This document shows, one piece after another, positions 26,001 to 40,231 of a stretch of DNA of 64,000 nucleotides; the first letter of the stretch is position 1; every line of letters starts with the position of its first letter. This stretch comes from Acanthaster planci (Eukaryota > Echinodermata > Asteroidea > Valvatida > Acanthasteridae): NCBI RefSeq assembly GCF_001949145.1, contig NW_019091665.1, forward strand, positions 145,889 through 209,888. Reading direction: 5' to 3'. The position numbers were made by a program, and so were the translations under genes. A model generated the notes under the pieces. It searched no databases. It had not been told where the DNA came from and was given only the letters and a program-made list of their open reading frames with translations.

Positions 26001-29000
26001 AAAAAACATTCAAAGTAAGGTCAATTGAAACAAAAAGCTGCAATTTCACGGCTGTATAGTGAAATAAATATATTGCACAGGTCCCTTTAAAGTGAATATT
26101 AATCAGAAGAGAGGCATGTCGAGTGTAACGACGTTTCCACAACATCTTGCATGCAGTTTGGTCACGGTTTTATGAACATCAGATATGCCAATTGCCATTT
26201 GTAGAATCATCAACTCTCAACAGAGCGTAGAATGTTATCATTTTTCCACTTAATGGTCACAGCAAGAAGTTCCCCTACGTGCACTTTCATGTGAATAACA
26301 AATTATAATAACAAAACCCTTATCTGATTAATTAAAACTGAGCAGAACATAGTGCACAGTACACACATGCTACATGTCTTAAAATGCTACGGCTATAAAT
26401 ACAAGACTGCATGTCACTGGAAAACATGAATATCAGGTGGATGGAGACCAGAATATGCAGTCCCTCCAGCAGCAGGCCAAACAAGATTTTTTACAGTTAA
26501 TGGGGGGAAAAGGATGGAATTTCATCTAGGCCTGAGATAGATCTCTTGACAATGTGCAGTTACAGTCATGGAGAGTATTGGCCACCAGAGAAAACTGAGA
26601 AAAGAACTCCAGGCCACCAAACAAGCCAGACCAGGGACAAAAGCGGGTATCAAAACAAAAGATGCTGAATGCCAACAGGATTCCCCCCTTCACTTTGGTC
26701 TGGATCTCAACCACCTAACTAATGTGAACAAATTTGGCTATCCCTGGGAAGAGAAAGCCATGATGGCCCTCAGTTGGCACCTCAGAGATGCATTTTCCAT
26801 TCCGGTTCCATCACAACGCCCTGAGATATCCAAACAGAAATGCATCACTTAGGAACACTTGAGATGGGAGCCACCACTTGGAGTGGCGCTGTCTCGTTAA
26901 TCCTCAAAAGGCATTCCGTGACCAAAGAAAAAAAATGTGCTACTTGAGCCTTTCAATTAATCCTCCTCTCAGCGATACAATCCACAGAGGTGCAGCTAAA
27001 TGTGTAGGATATTACTGAAAAGTGATACTTCCCCCCTACTAATCTTCCAAGGTTTCATGGTTATCTGCTTAAATGCAGCATTTAATATCTGCATACTCAG
27101 TTTATGTGAAACCAGAAGCTAATTTTGTTCCCTGTGTTCCTAGAAAAAATCAGAAAGATAAAATTGGCAGGTTCTACTCCAAGGCTTTAAAATAAGAAGC
27201 TCAATTGTAAATATGCAAATGGTAAAATTCCAAACTGTATACCAAGCTTCTAAATTGTTCACAACTGGTCTTTTTATAATCTTTGCATTAAATCTATTGT
27301 ACATGTAGGTTGTTATGCGGAAATTCCTTAATTGGAGGCATGTTACAAATGAAGTAAAACATCCAGCTGAACCAAGCAAACAGACAAAGCCCCGGTGCTA
27401 GTACATGTACACAAAAAACTGACCTACTAGCAGATTATAGACGACAAGTCTGTGTTTCGAGTAGCAAGGAGCCTCCCCAATCATCTTCAATCTACTATTT
27501 CCTTAATAAGAGCAATGGTTGACTGATATGAAAGACAGCAGCGTTAATAGACAGTCCATGACCATCACTAATGACTGGAGCCACTATCTGTCACAGTGAC
27601 TGGGCACTGTGATGCATCGCTCTTTTATCACTCAGGCCAAAGGTAGGATGCGAACTGCTAGCGGACTCAAGTATTACATGTATCTCAAACAAAAATCTCA
27701 ATCAAAAACTGAGCTGAGTTGCCACAGAGTTTGGCATGTACTTCTCATTGTGATTAATGATACAAGAAGCTTTTTACTTCAGATCTATATGTGCATTAGT
27801 ATGTACACAGTGTGCTGCTGTTATGTACATGTAGTTAATTAAATTACACAATAAGCTGCCTTCATTAAAATGTTAGCTCAGAAAACCAGCCAGGGTATGT
27901 ACATGTATATACACACAAGGAGATTAATGCAGTGATGCTTCCACAGGCTTTATTGAAGCCTGGTGCAGGTTTGCCATTTGGTAAAGGTACAATGTATACC
28001 CATATTAAATGGAATAATGGTTGCATTATAAAACCTATAAAAAAACCAAAGGTAAAACATTTTCCTATAGTACGATTCTGTTACAAAGTGCCCTGCATTT
28101 TGATGCTGCACTATATGCACAATGAACAACAATATTCTGCACAGAATATTGGCAGTCTTTGGATGTAAAACATGCTTTTAAAAAGTTCATCTTTATCAGC
28201 AAATGATTTGTATAAAGCTACATTTTGTTATTGGACAAGTAGTTTTGGATTTGCAAATGTACATGTAGTTTTCCATGATATATATTTTCAGTTGTATCAG
28301 CTGGGGTATTCAATTACTCATCACAATTCTTTAAGAACTGTAAGCAGATGTAACAGTGAACTCCCTGTGTCCTTACCGGTATATCAACTTCATTCCAAGT
28401 ACCAAATACATGTACGTGTACAGTACATGAAAAAAAATAATGACGGTACTGGCACATGTATGCACGTGTACTGGTACATGGTCTGTACATGTTCGTACAG
28501 TTACTGATCTGATGTCTTGAAATTAGACAAAGGGTGTTTTACTTCGTCAGGCTCTTTTTAATTAATTCAAGTCCACCACTTTTGTTAGGTGTACGTACAT
28601 GTAAGTGGCAAGTGTACGTCGCAGACACAACTTGCAGTGTAAAGAATACTGTATGATGAAAAGAAGAAAGCAGCATGCTTTTCTCTGTGTACCAGTACCA
28701 CAATGCTGACAGCTGATATCAAATCACATCATTTAAATGGATGAAGTACGTACATGTAAAATGTACATGTACCAATACGTGGCAGTCAAGTCAATGCGGA
28801 AGGGAGGGAAGACAAGAGAAGAGTGCTGTAAGAGGGGCAGTGAAACCAAAAGTACAGAAAATTAAGACAAGGGAAGAGAGGACTATGAATTATTCCAAAA
28901 TACTCCACTCCCCAAAGGCTGTGACAGCAAAGCACTCTCAATACATGTACATTAGATTTACATTCAGTACATGTACATTCTACATGGTAAAATGGCGCAT

Positions 29001-31097
29001 GCCTGCTTCCATGTGTAAATGTACACATGTACATGTATAAATACACGGTACACACGGTACAAACATACTGTAAAATGGCATGCACAAGTACCGTACATGT
29101 ACATGTACCTATCACCTTGTGGCCAAGGGGCTACAAATGTATATGGATTTTTTGCAGACTTTCTTCTGAACAGCTGCCTGACTCATTAAATACCGGTAAA
29201 TCATCTGGGCCCATATTCAAGACCTGTTTTCTATTTTTCTTCATTTAACATGAACACGTACAAATGTACATGTACATGTAGGCCACACTGATGCATGGAG
29301 CCACTTGCTCTATGAAGCAACAAAGGAAATTTGCATTATAGACAATCACAAATTGGATTGCACCTTTTGTGTGGCTTGGGTAATCAGATTGAATTAAAAC
29401 CTTTAGAGTCTGTCATTATTGAACTGCATTTGGGCAGAGAGTGTCCAATTGGATTAGGTGTAAAGTCGTTAAATCTCAATAAGTGTAAGAAAAGTCATTG
29501 AGTAATCAGTCTGGATGTCACATTACAAAAAACCATTTGTGCCCCCACTGTGGTACATGTAGCTAGTACACTGTACATGTTGATGCTGGAGCCTCAGTGG
29601 AGGTTGCCAATTGCGATTAAATTTAAAAGTACATGAGTCATAAATTTTACCCAAAGCAGAGAAATGAAATTGGCAGATATACAAACAGATAGGCCTATAG
29701 TACTATAAGGTACAAGCAGTATTTGATCAAAGATTGTGCACAATTATGTACATGAACACATACACAGATCCATATCATACTACAAGTACATGTAAGTTAT
29801 TAACAGTTTCCAGAAATCCTTATTTACAAGTCTAACTGTATCTGTACCAAAGATATGGTGTGCATGTATGCACACGTACATGTCAGATTGATTTCAAAAT
29901 GCTTATTTTTGTGGTAAACTACTACATTAGTACTGTAATTACATACTATTTCAAGTTGATGTTTCTCAAACTGAACTGAATAAAAGTGCCAACAGAATTG
30001 GATTCTCCAAACACAACCACTCTGCATTTGGCAACTGCCAAACAATTAACCTCAGCAAGACACTTGAGTGACTGGTCGTTTGAGAGAGAAATCTGATGCC
30101 AATTATTCCGCAGTAAATGTATACGTATATGTATATCCTAAATATTGAGATTTAAAGAAGCAAAATCCAAAACCCCTTTTCTTCTTCAAAGAGTGCATGT
30201 ACAATAAAAAAAGACATGAAAATATATGATTGGAAATCAGCACATACATGTATACATATACAACTGGCAAAAGACATGGCTGATACCAAAATCAAATCAA
30301 ATTTTGCTTATCCTCCCCCCCCTCCAAAAAAATCTATTACACCTCTGCGGAAAAATTTTCCTTTACGCCAAGGCAACTGTAAGTATGGCTATGAGCTTCA
30401 TGAACTCCATGCATAATAAATTGTCGGACGTGCTCCCCGCACGCTCTAAGAGGACACCCCTGCGTGATCACATTTCAGCAAATGAGTCACAAATTAAGGT
30501 GTCCATAGGATGCCCATCATGCCGCTCACTGCTACAGTTACAAATGACAGGAACTACGTTACTTACTATTGTACAGCGCAGCGCACGTAACGCACCTGTA
30601 TCATGACACTTGCTTTGCACAGCCTAATTGCAACATAAATATTGTACAACTTGCACAAGATCCTTAATTTGATATTGAAAGGTAGAAGAGGTATGGATTT
30701 GAGGCACTTGCTGCTTACATGTACATAGTTTCAAATCTCAGGAACTATAATGGTGTATAAAGGCACACTGCATGACAGTACTTTTTCACCCAGCCTATAT
30801 AATTGAAAATACAAATATTGAGCAATTTAGACATGATTCTTTAGTTTATTTTTAAAGCCATGCGATGTAGGAATTTCAGGGGACAAAATTAAGCAATTTT
30901 CCTCTTTGCACAGACAACACTGGTTTCATTATTACCTGAAGCCAGAACGAAAACTTACCATAATTCCCAAATAAAAACGAAAAGTTCATCATCAATATAG
31001 TAACCTGCACCCCCATTATACATTTTAGTGTAAAGATACATGTAGTTTGTTCATATTTTGTCCAATTTTGGAACTATACAGAAGTCGTATTACATAC

Positions 31098-31172
31098 ATA
31101 TATATGTACGCACATGTACACATACATGTACATGTACTAGTACATGTATATGTGCCATGTACATGTACATGT
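31098..31172. repeat. GTACAT/ATGTAC palindromic cluster
   Basis: Run of tacatgtacatgtac-type units within the large TRIM9 intron, with several perfect 12-14 bp palindromes in tandem. Confidence 0.85.
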
Positions 31173-33218
31173 ATGCATGCCTTGTGATTGCAGGTGTTGC
31201 AAGTAAATATGTAGCACAAGTACATGTACAATGTATAGCCTTTTCTACCTAGTGCATTGTGTACAATATTGTAGAACAAAGAAAATGACAATGTGAATGA
31301 CTAAGCCTCTCCATCTGTAATTACCATGGTAACCACACTGCTGGCAAATGCACAGAAAGATACACACACTAGACCAGACTCTACTCTTGAGGTTGTGATA
31401 GATCTGTTCGTGCATCTGCCGTAAGCCTGTCTGCAGAAGTGATTCAATTACATGTCAAGATTTGCACATGAAAGAATTGGAAGCTTCACACAGCCCATGG
31501 GCAAGGGAGGCTGTGAATGCTACACATGTACTCACACACCGGTAAACATACGGTGCCTCGTGAATTGTAGCAAATTTGTCAATCGTTATGGTGAGACAAG
31601 ATATACAGTGTACATGTAGTTCCTTGTGCAGTCAGGTAGTGATCCAGAGATTTACGCTGGTGAAACTTTGCCAGATACATGTATGCACATGCATAACATC
31701 CAGTTAAAACTTATAGTCCCCACAAGAAAATACACCAAGTATTTTAAATCCAGGTAAAATAAGATAAGCTGGGAGGAATTTCATTTTTGGTTAAAAATAT
31801 GTCTACCAGATCTGTTATAAGCCTATATTATTTACCAATATACATGTATGGTATGTATTTTGTATGCTATTGATGTATAAGAAAACTACACCACATGTAC
31901 ATGAATGTCCATGCAAGTTTGCTTTGTGTACAAATATCTGAAATACATATTCTTACAGTACATGTACCGTGTAATAAGCTCATGTTTACATCAAAATAAT
32001 GCGTCAGCGCCTCAAAGAGGAAAGTCACTTGACTACTAATGTGAGAAAAGTTGGTGACAAATCCAGTATTTACTGTTCATGTATGTATACCAAGGGGAGG
32101 GGACAAACATACCCGGAAGGTGGGACACATTTCTATTGAATATATCTGTTTTTAAAGTTATTAAGCAACCAGTACAAGGCAACAAGTCAAACAAAGAAGT
32201 AGGAAGAAAGGAAAGTGTATCTCCCTTACATAAAGAAAAAAATTAAAATAGGAAGGGGGCCCTCTGGATCTGCTTTGGATTCAGAACACAAACAGAACAG
32301 CTGAATATAATAATTTAGAGTTCCTATTTCATAAAATTTGTAAATCAAATGTTATGCTTTAGCTGTGAGTCATTTTTGAGCAAAAGTAACCAAAATTTCC
32401 ATGCAAATTGCACGCATAAAACTTCGAGCAGGAAAGCATTTAATCAAAATAAAAATTTAGATGTCAAAAGAAGACAACTCTGTCTCTACCACAACCCACT
32501 CAGATGATGATATAACATTACAGCATGCATCAAGGCACCTACGTAGAAGTCATCAATCTCATTGTCTCTTCTCTCCATTGCCATGACCATTCAATTTTTT
32601 TTGAGTGAGCCACATTGTCTCTCTGTTGCCAAGGTCAACACATCATCGGTGAATCACTCTTTCTTTGGTCAGATCCAGTCTTTTCATTTTCACCGAAGGA
32701 GTCTGGTCCAGGTTGGTCTGCCGTTGTCATCAATGTGAACAAGTGGACTCCTCCTGTGTCATAAAATTGAAATGGGTAGCAAGAATGCCCGCAGTGGCGC
32801 CTAGAGAGGTTGATGCCATGAATGGCCTGGCTGCCGTCAAATTGATCAAAGATTCAACTGCAACTGGCCTCCGTGAATCACTCTGGCCTGGCAGTCCGCA
32901 CAAGCACTGGTTAAGAGTGTTGGGCAGAGACTTCCAAGAATGTACATCATGTGTATACATACACATGTACATATACATGCATGTTGGCCCCCATTTATAT
33001 ACATGTACAGTGGATTGCCAATCAATAAAAACAATAGTTATTGGCACAGTGATTGCAACAATATGCATGTACACATCACAATAGCTTTTCATCAGTGTGA
33101 TACAGTGTACGTGGTATAATGGTGCAGTTCAGTTCCGCTCTCAAAAAAATAATGTGAATATAACACAAATCTCTGTGATGTCAAAACTGTGTAGAACTGA
33201 AGACTGTCGTGTAAACCA

Positions 33219-33291
33219 TCAGGGAAACATCACAGTTTCAGGGAAACATCACAGTTTCAGGGAAACATCACAGTTTCAGGGAAACATCACA
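33219..33291 (+). repeat. 19-bp tandem repeat, about 3.8 copies
   Basis: The unit TCAGGGAAACATCACAGTT is repeated without change three times and then partially. A minisatellite inside the TRIM9 intron. Confidence 0.95.
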
Positions 33292-34090
33292 CAGTATACT
33301 GGCAAGTGGTGACAACTGCACAATGCAATTAAGTTAAAATTCTATACTGAATTTACATGTATGTTAGGGGGTCCCTACTCAACAACGTCTGCTTTTGGGG
33401 GGGATTTCCATCCACGTTTTGTTTTAAATACTGTACATCAATACATGTATATACACTGTAAATGATGTGGTAAAAATAATAGATTTTTAAAAAGTTGTAT
33501 GAAATACTGTGTATAATTATGTGTAAATATGTGCATAGGTGCGCTCACTGAGGTATTTTACATCTTCAAGACGTTTTCTCCAAAACTGAGTTCTTTTACG
33601 TGTTTTGCATACATGAACTTCAGAGATGGTACCATTTGACACCAATTCTGCGACATTTGCACAAATGTCAAAAATATGAAATACAGAAAACCCCAAAATG
33701 ATAGTTTTTCTAATGGAATGGGCTCACTCATGGACTCGAGTATGAATTATTTATGACAATTACTGCAAATCCTTCTGCTAGATTTTATGTCTGCAGGTGG
33801 ATAACATCATAGCATGGTACATTGTACATGTACTATTGTTAGCACGAAGGTCCCTATGGGTCAGTCCATTTGATGGTTGAAAAATGGGGGGGGGGTACGC
33901 ACGTCATGTACGTACTTACTTACAATGTACAGTATCTACTTACTTACTTCTGATCATCCAACAGTGCATTTAGTGCCAATTACAGGTTGATAATGAGTGA
34001 AGAAGACAATGAAGAAATGTTCAGTTTTCAAGATGAGAGGAAAACTCCGAATAAATGCTTTGGGGAAACTCACAGACTCAGGTACATGTA

Positions 34091-34191
34091 AGGACTGAAA
34101 ACCCAATTCACATGTAGACCGAGTTGGATTCAAACCCAGGCTCCCAGAGGTGGAAGGCAAGGAAAGAAACACTACACCAACCTGACTCTCC
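34091..34191 (-). mobile_element. tRNA-derived SINE, 5' part
   Basis: The minus strand reads GGAGAGTCAGGTTGGTGTAG (A-box-like) and then GGTTTGAATCC (close to the B-box consensus), ending around TGGGTTTTCAGTCC. It differs from the SINE at 18550-18793 in its body, so it is a separate family or subfamily. Confidence 0.65.
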
Positions 34192-36366
34192 AAATACATG
34201 TACAGGTACATGGTATGGTACATGTACATGGTATGGTACAACAGATACATGTATGTTAGTAAAAACAATTTGCGAGCCGGTTTTTAGGCAGGAGGTACAT
34301 CCCAAATGCAATGAGCATAGTGCCTCCCTCCTTCTCATCCTCCCTCCCCTTCCCTATATCCATCCTCCCTGGATCTATTCTTGCATAGGGAAGATATACT
34401 GGTACCATTATCTGTGTTAATTGGCCATCTCAACGAGGATCACAAGTGTTAAAAAGTGCTGATACTAGTAATTCAATTCAGAAATTGGCTTGAGCATAAA
34501 AGCATTTTGTGCATGCTAACCTCACTGCATTGTATGGGTACACTGCACCAGCTACATGTAAATCGACCTCCCCCCCGAGCTCTTAATTATATTAGGTGTC
34601 TGATGAGATGCAACTTGGATCATTGGGTTAGCATCCATAAGGAAACTGCTAAATGTGACTTTCAAGTGTTCTGCTTGACCCTACTAAATTATTGGCATTT
34701 GAAAGGGAGAAAAAAAGTAAGAGCTGGTGAAGCACAAAAGTGTGCCTAAAGGTTGCCATTTATTGATCATCCTGCTCATACTTGTTCAAAGCAAATTTAT
34801 CACACAATTTACATGTACATGCCATAATGTCTAGGAAAATACAGTGGCATTAACAAGACACTACATAGTTTTAAGCAGCTGATGTACATACATGTATTCA
34901 GCGCATTTCAAGTTTAAATCAACTTGGATTTTAAAATTTATTAATTTCATCACTGGCAATAATTTAATGCCTTAAATTTGTCTAACTGTAATATTTCCTC
35001 CTTGGTATAGAAACTGGTGCTCTCCTGAATGCTCACACAATGCCACAAACTGATCCTACATTTAAGGCTAAAGGAAGCTAAGCCCACACATACTGTACAT
35101 GTACTGTACATTATTACACAGACATACACAGTGTTAAGGTAGGGTTTAAACTTGTCCTGATTGAGTTCTCTTGAGGGCAATTTTTTTCACAAGTACATGT
35201 AGGGTACCGTACATGTACCAGTACCTGACCATGTGGTTCCCATTCAGGACCACATCAAGAACATGTGCCTTTGTACAAAACTGAATGAAAGCTACTGGCA
35301 CAATTGTATGCATACTCGGAGTGGGAACCTTTACCTTCAGAAACAAACTGATTGTAACAGAAATTAACTTATCAGAAGGGTGATTTTAATCCTCAGCCTA
35401 TGTCACGGTTTGACTCTCTAGATTTAATAGGATCCGTGATTAGAACCAGCTTCATCATCATCCCAAGAGATAGAGCTTCACACTCATTCAGAAACTTCCC
35501 AGGGATGTGCTCTTGATTAACTGGTGCTCTAAGCTTACAAACCATTTAATCAGATTTCTTTTCCTTCCACTCAAAGGGTAAAGAAAATTAAGGCTGTGGG
35601 CAACAACCTCCTGTCAAATCAAACTTTGTACAGGTCAAGTTTAATTCAAATACCCACCAGTTAGGATTTCCAGATCCCAACTATGATAGAATGATTCATT
35701 GTCTTTCAAAAGAAGTTGGTTGGCAATTACTGGACTTTGATGAACAAATCTTTCAATACAAGAATTGCATCAGGTTGGCTCTCTCTATTTCTGGCTTTCC
35801 TAAAGCCATATGTTTCATTGGAAAAAGAATGTAATAATTGAAGTAATGATTTACACCTACATGTATACAACAATGTTGTATGCCTAAATTACGGGACGTC
35901 AATGGTCGAAATACATATACAGTGTACATACTGTACATGTACAGTGTCCCCATAACTTAAACATGTATAACAGTTGGAGAAAAAGTCAGAGGGAAAAATG
36001 ATACATAAATGTACATATACAAGAGAAAAAATGTGAAATATGGTCCTCTGCCTGAAGGGACCTCGACCAGTACTGTACGTGCTTTCACACCCACAAGCAT
36101 TAAAGATGCATGTGCGCCCACATGAGGTTGCTCCAGAACAGCAAAAAGTGACACAGGGGACAAATACATGTAAGGTAAGTGTACACTGTAGTTTCTATCA
36201 ATAAACTCAGCAATTAAGGCAGGATTTCTGTTTCCCAGGGACTAGCTAGGGTAACCTACAGTGGTAGGAAATTAATCAGTAAAAAGAAGTGCTCATAATG
36301 TAGCATAAGCTACTATTTTGCCTTTAATTATTCAGCCCCAGGACTGTTACAGACTTTCAAATTTCT

Positions 36367-36389
36367 GGGCAGCTCAGTTGGTAGAGAGC
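36367..36389 (+). repeat. tRNA-like A-box head, SINE remnant
   Basis: The sequence GGGCAGCTCAGTTGGTAGAG is a good match to a tRNA 5' half with A-box. No B-box or acceptor-stem partner follows, so it is not a functional tRNA. Probably a truncated SINE head. Confidence 0.4.
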
Positions 36390-39300
36390 TACAGCATGGT
36401 GGTAGACAATAAATGCATCATCAGGCTGTTTTCTTTCTCCAACCACAAAGCACATTTGTTTCATATAGCACACTCCCATATATCTTCATTTGGATACATG
36501 TACATGGGGATACATGTAGATACATGTGCAATGTACGAGAGGGTGAAGAACTGACAAAATTGATTTCCAATGTATATGGCCAGCAAACTCAAAATTATGT
36601 ACAAAGCATACCAGTAAGTATGTGTATGGGTACACTTCGATGTACATGTACTTCAGAGGTTTTTCAACTAATGTACTAGTACATTTTCAGTGCTGGTTAA
36701 TTCGTTAAACTGGAACTAGAAGCCATAACCACCATGACTGCAGTGGCACCAGACTCACACACAGGTGGTTCAGGCGAGTTAAATGCCTCGTGGTTGGTGA
36801 ATTGCCAAGTCATGTACTGTACAGGTGTACAAACATGTACATGTATACATGTAGCTTCTCCAGACCACACTGCACATGTACATGTACCACGCACATGTCA
36901 TTCCTCCATCCACGATAACATGTAAATGTCTCTGCAATGGAATAAATCTGTTTAATGAAACTTCCAAAATGCACCTTTATGTATATTTACGATTTTGTTT
37001 CACTGTTTGAAAGGGTATTTTGCTGCTGTTTTTGTTTTTAATGTTACAGATATTTCCACATTCATGAGAAAAACTGTGATATGCCTTAGTAGTGCAGAGA
37101 AAAAACCTCACTATTACATGGTTCGTGCTCAAAAAGAAAGTCCTGCAAGTTTTAGAATTCGCTACCCTAAAATTCTCTTCCTTATCGTGATTAAGTACAT
37201 GTATGCAACCCTTTCTCAAAAATATCTCTGCAATGGATTCTTAAAATAAAAACCTCCAAAATGCACCTCCAAAATTACAAATAATGTATGCACTGAACCA
37301 TCTTCCCTGGATGACATCATGGCAAAAGCACCATCGATTGACCAGGATAGCATAATGTGCAGTGTTGGGTGCACTTTTCAATGCATTTAAATCACATGTA
37401 CATGTAATAGGATGCCAAACATCTAAGGGGGGATACAAAGTTGCAGATAAAAATGCACTGCATGAAGCTACACTTTAAAGAGAAGGCTGATGTGTGAACA
37501 CCCCTGAACAGCAACAACTGCAATGTGACAAGCTTCCAGCTACTGGTATGCCCACAGTAACTCATACCCAAGATATTGATCCAAGGGCAGCACACTAAAT
37601 GACAAATATGTTGGGACTGCACAGCCTGAGGCACATGGGACATTCTGGCAGTTATCAAAGAGGGAGCTGAGCATCTTTCCTTATTTCCCCCAGGAAACAG
37701 AGGTCAATTTGTTTCACTGCACCTCATCCAGTATTGATTTTTTTTCCCTCAGTGTAGTAACTCCAGATGATGAGTTAGATGGAACAAAACATATTTGGTG
37801 ATTACACAACTCATGCACCTAAGAGCCAAACTTGTTTGTCCTTGATGCCTTGTGCATTATACAATGTAGGTCACCAAGTTTGCAATATTTTGACATCTCC
37901 AAAGAAAACAAAAAACAAAAATCAAAACAACATCAGCACTGTAGAAGTATGGGGGCTCAGAAATGCCTTTTTCTGAGGCCAAAATAAAGGTGTTCCGATG
38001 TCTTCTGGAACTTGGGAAGTGCATTTCACACTTCGGGTACATGTATCTTTGGTCCCTTCCACATGTACTTGAACATACATATTTAACTTGCGACAAGTAC
38101 AACAGCCTTTCATTTGAAAACGTGATTTCAAATAAGGCTTCCAGTGGATGTGATGTGCACTAACCAAAAGTTGAAGTGACACATTGACAAAGTTACGTGT
38201 CACTATCCCAGATCTACTATCATGGGGCTGACAAAATACTCAGAAGTAAGAATATTTGAGATCTATATGCACCAGATAAGCTACATGTATTCATGGTCTC
38301 AACAAACAAACTTGCATATGTACTTGTACGTTAGTTATAGAACAAACAACCCCCAAACCCACGATGTACATGTACAGTGTATGTACTACATGTAGGCCTA
38401 CATGTACATGTACATGTAAGCCCTTACCTCTCTAAATCTCTTGTGAGAATGGAAAACTGTAATTCATGTAAAGGACACTTGTGTGAACATGACACAAGCA
38501 AAGGCTGCATTTGGCTTGCACTGAAAGTAAACAAATTACTTAAAGAATTCTCACCCACGTCACCCTACCGGTAACAGAACGATTTCAGAGTAAATGGTAT
38601 ATTTTGAAAACTTTTCTATAGGAATCAAACAAATACCTGGTACATACATGTACATGTGTATACATGTCAGGTTTTCACATACATGTACATGCACCCCTGT
38701 AAAAGAATCACAGAGCAATTCTGACATGGATTAATTTACAGCTACAGTGGGCCATGCAAGATTCTAGACACTAAGTCAGTACTGCTGTCAGCTTATTACA
38801 TGTACTTCAAAGGACACACAACTGCTCATTGGGCCAGGCCAAGGTTAGTCAAAGTGTTAACTTGCATCAATGCCAGATGGGTACAGCCCTTCTGGATTTG
38901 GACCTACTGGTACATGTTATAAACACCTCACATGTTTTATCCTCCAATGTGTTTGAGCACTGCACAGAAAAATTAATTCCAGAGTTTGAGGTCCACTATA
39001 GTATCAGTTTTCAAGGGGGGATTTCACAGGTACAAAATGTGTCTACATCATGTACATTGAGGGGCCAGGGTTAAAACAAAACAAGATCAATAAAATTACA
39101 ATATATTATTTTCTGCTTTACTCCCTCACAATTTTACACACTATGACTAGCAGTGTGCATTTACGGGTTGTATGGGAACCGGGTACCCAATTCCTGGTAA
39201 CGTGCGGGTACCCAGGTACCCGTAATTATTATAACAAGAACACACTAGTCAAGTATGCACACTCACTGGTGCATGCTCGGGAACTAAAATTGCACTCGAC

Positions 39301-39818
39301 TACATGTACATGTACACCTCTAAGTAAAACACGTTTTCTCTGATTTTATCTGTTCGTTTTCTCTGTTTTCTCTGAATGACGCAATTTACATTCCGAATTC
39401 GCATCTTGACAAGAGCAGAAGAAAACCCTTCTTAGCTTGTTATAGTTGAGCTCTGAAGACAAATGACACTGCGTTCGATTTGGATGCTTCCATATTTATT
39501 TGAAGAGATAAAATCAGAGAAAAGATGTTTTACTTTGGGGTTCTCTTTAAACTTTTCTTTCTAAGTTTGTAAGTGTGAAATAAATTACAGTAAATTCTCA
39601 ACAACTCCAACCTCAAGGGAACAGCTATAAATTGAGTTATCCGAATTTCAAGCTCATGGAAGTTCCCAGGTCATGGAGTCATTCCAGGCCTTCACATGAC
39701 ATGCCTACTCAAACTCACTCCCTCTTTCTCTTTGTAAATTCTATAGTGTATACATGTTGTTCTGCTTACAAATTATCCTTTTTTTCTCAGATTTTATGTT
39801 GTTACCTAAATATACCAG

Positions 39819-39978
39819 GCAAGATATGGGACTGAGGGATACCCCCCCTTACCTGTCCAATCCCTATACACACTCTAGACAATTGTTACCTAACACATCC
39901 CCCCTAGAATTCCTGAGATTCCGATCAAACAATGACCAACACAAAGGCAAGGGGGGTTCTCTCCGTCCCATATCTTGC
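39819..39978. mobile_element. Short foldback element, 160 bp
   Basis: The arms GCAAGATATGGGACTGAGGG and, at the other end inverted, GCAAGATATGGGACGGAGAG continue into matched C-rich/G-rich tracts. About 95 bp of unrelated sequence lies between. MITE-like or a solitary hairpin. Confidence 0.65.
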
Positions 39979-40211
39979 TTCAAATGTACCTAAAAGTTTC
40001 TATTGATAAACAAGTAATAAACCATCTATTAAAAAAACACTGTACTTTTGGGAGCAAAACTTGCACATCATTTGTTTGATTGACATAACAGTGTGACAAG
40101 CAGCGAATAACCAGGCCTTCTTTGCACTTGGGCTTTCCTACATGTACATATATGTGCAGTCACATGACCTTTACTTTGCAGGCATATCACTGCTGTAAAG
40201 TCCGTAATTAG

Positions 40212-40231
40212 ACTGCCTGTGCACAGGCAGT
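40212..40231. repeat. 20-bp perfect palindrome
   Basis: ACTGCCTGTGCACAGGCAGT, isolated and not part of a GTACAT cluster. No function evident. Confidence 0.8.

Noticed and set aside
30226-30606. Plus-strand ORF of 126 codons
   Set aside because: Its length is notable, but composition is ordinary intronic, an overlapping frame is also open, and I see no motif or splice support.
33219-33291. Possible CRISPR-like array
   Set aside because: The copies are directly adjacent, with no spacers, in a eukaryotic intron.
36367-36389. tRNA gene
   Set aside because: The A-box half looks good but there is no B-box, anticodon arm or acceptor-stem partner.
39148-39250. hAT-like transposon terminus (CAGTGTGCATTTACGGG) with GGTACCC repeats
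   Set aside because: No matching opposite end or target duplication found nearby; too weak to list as a feature.
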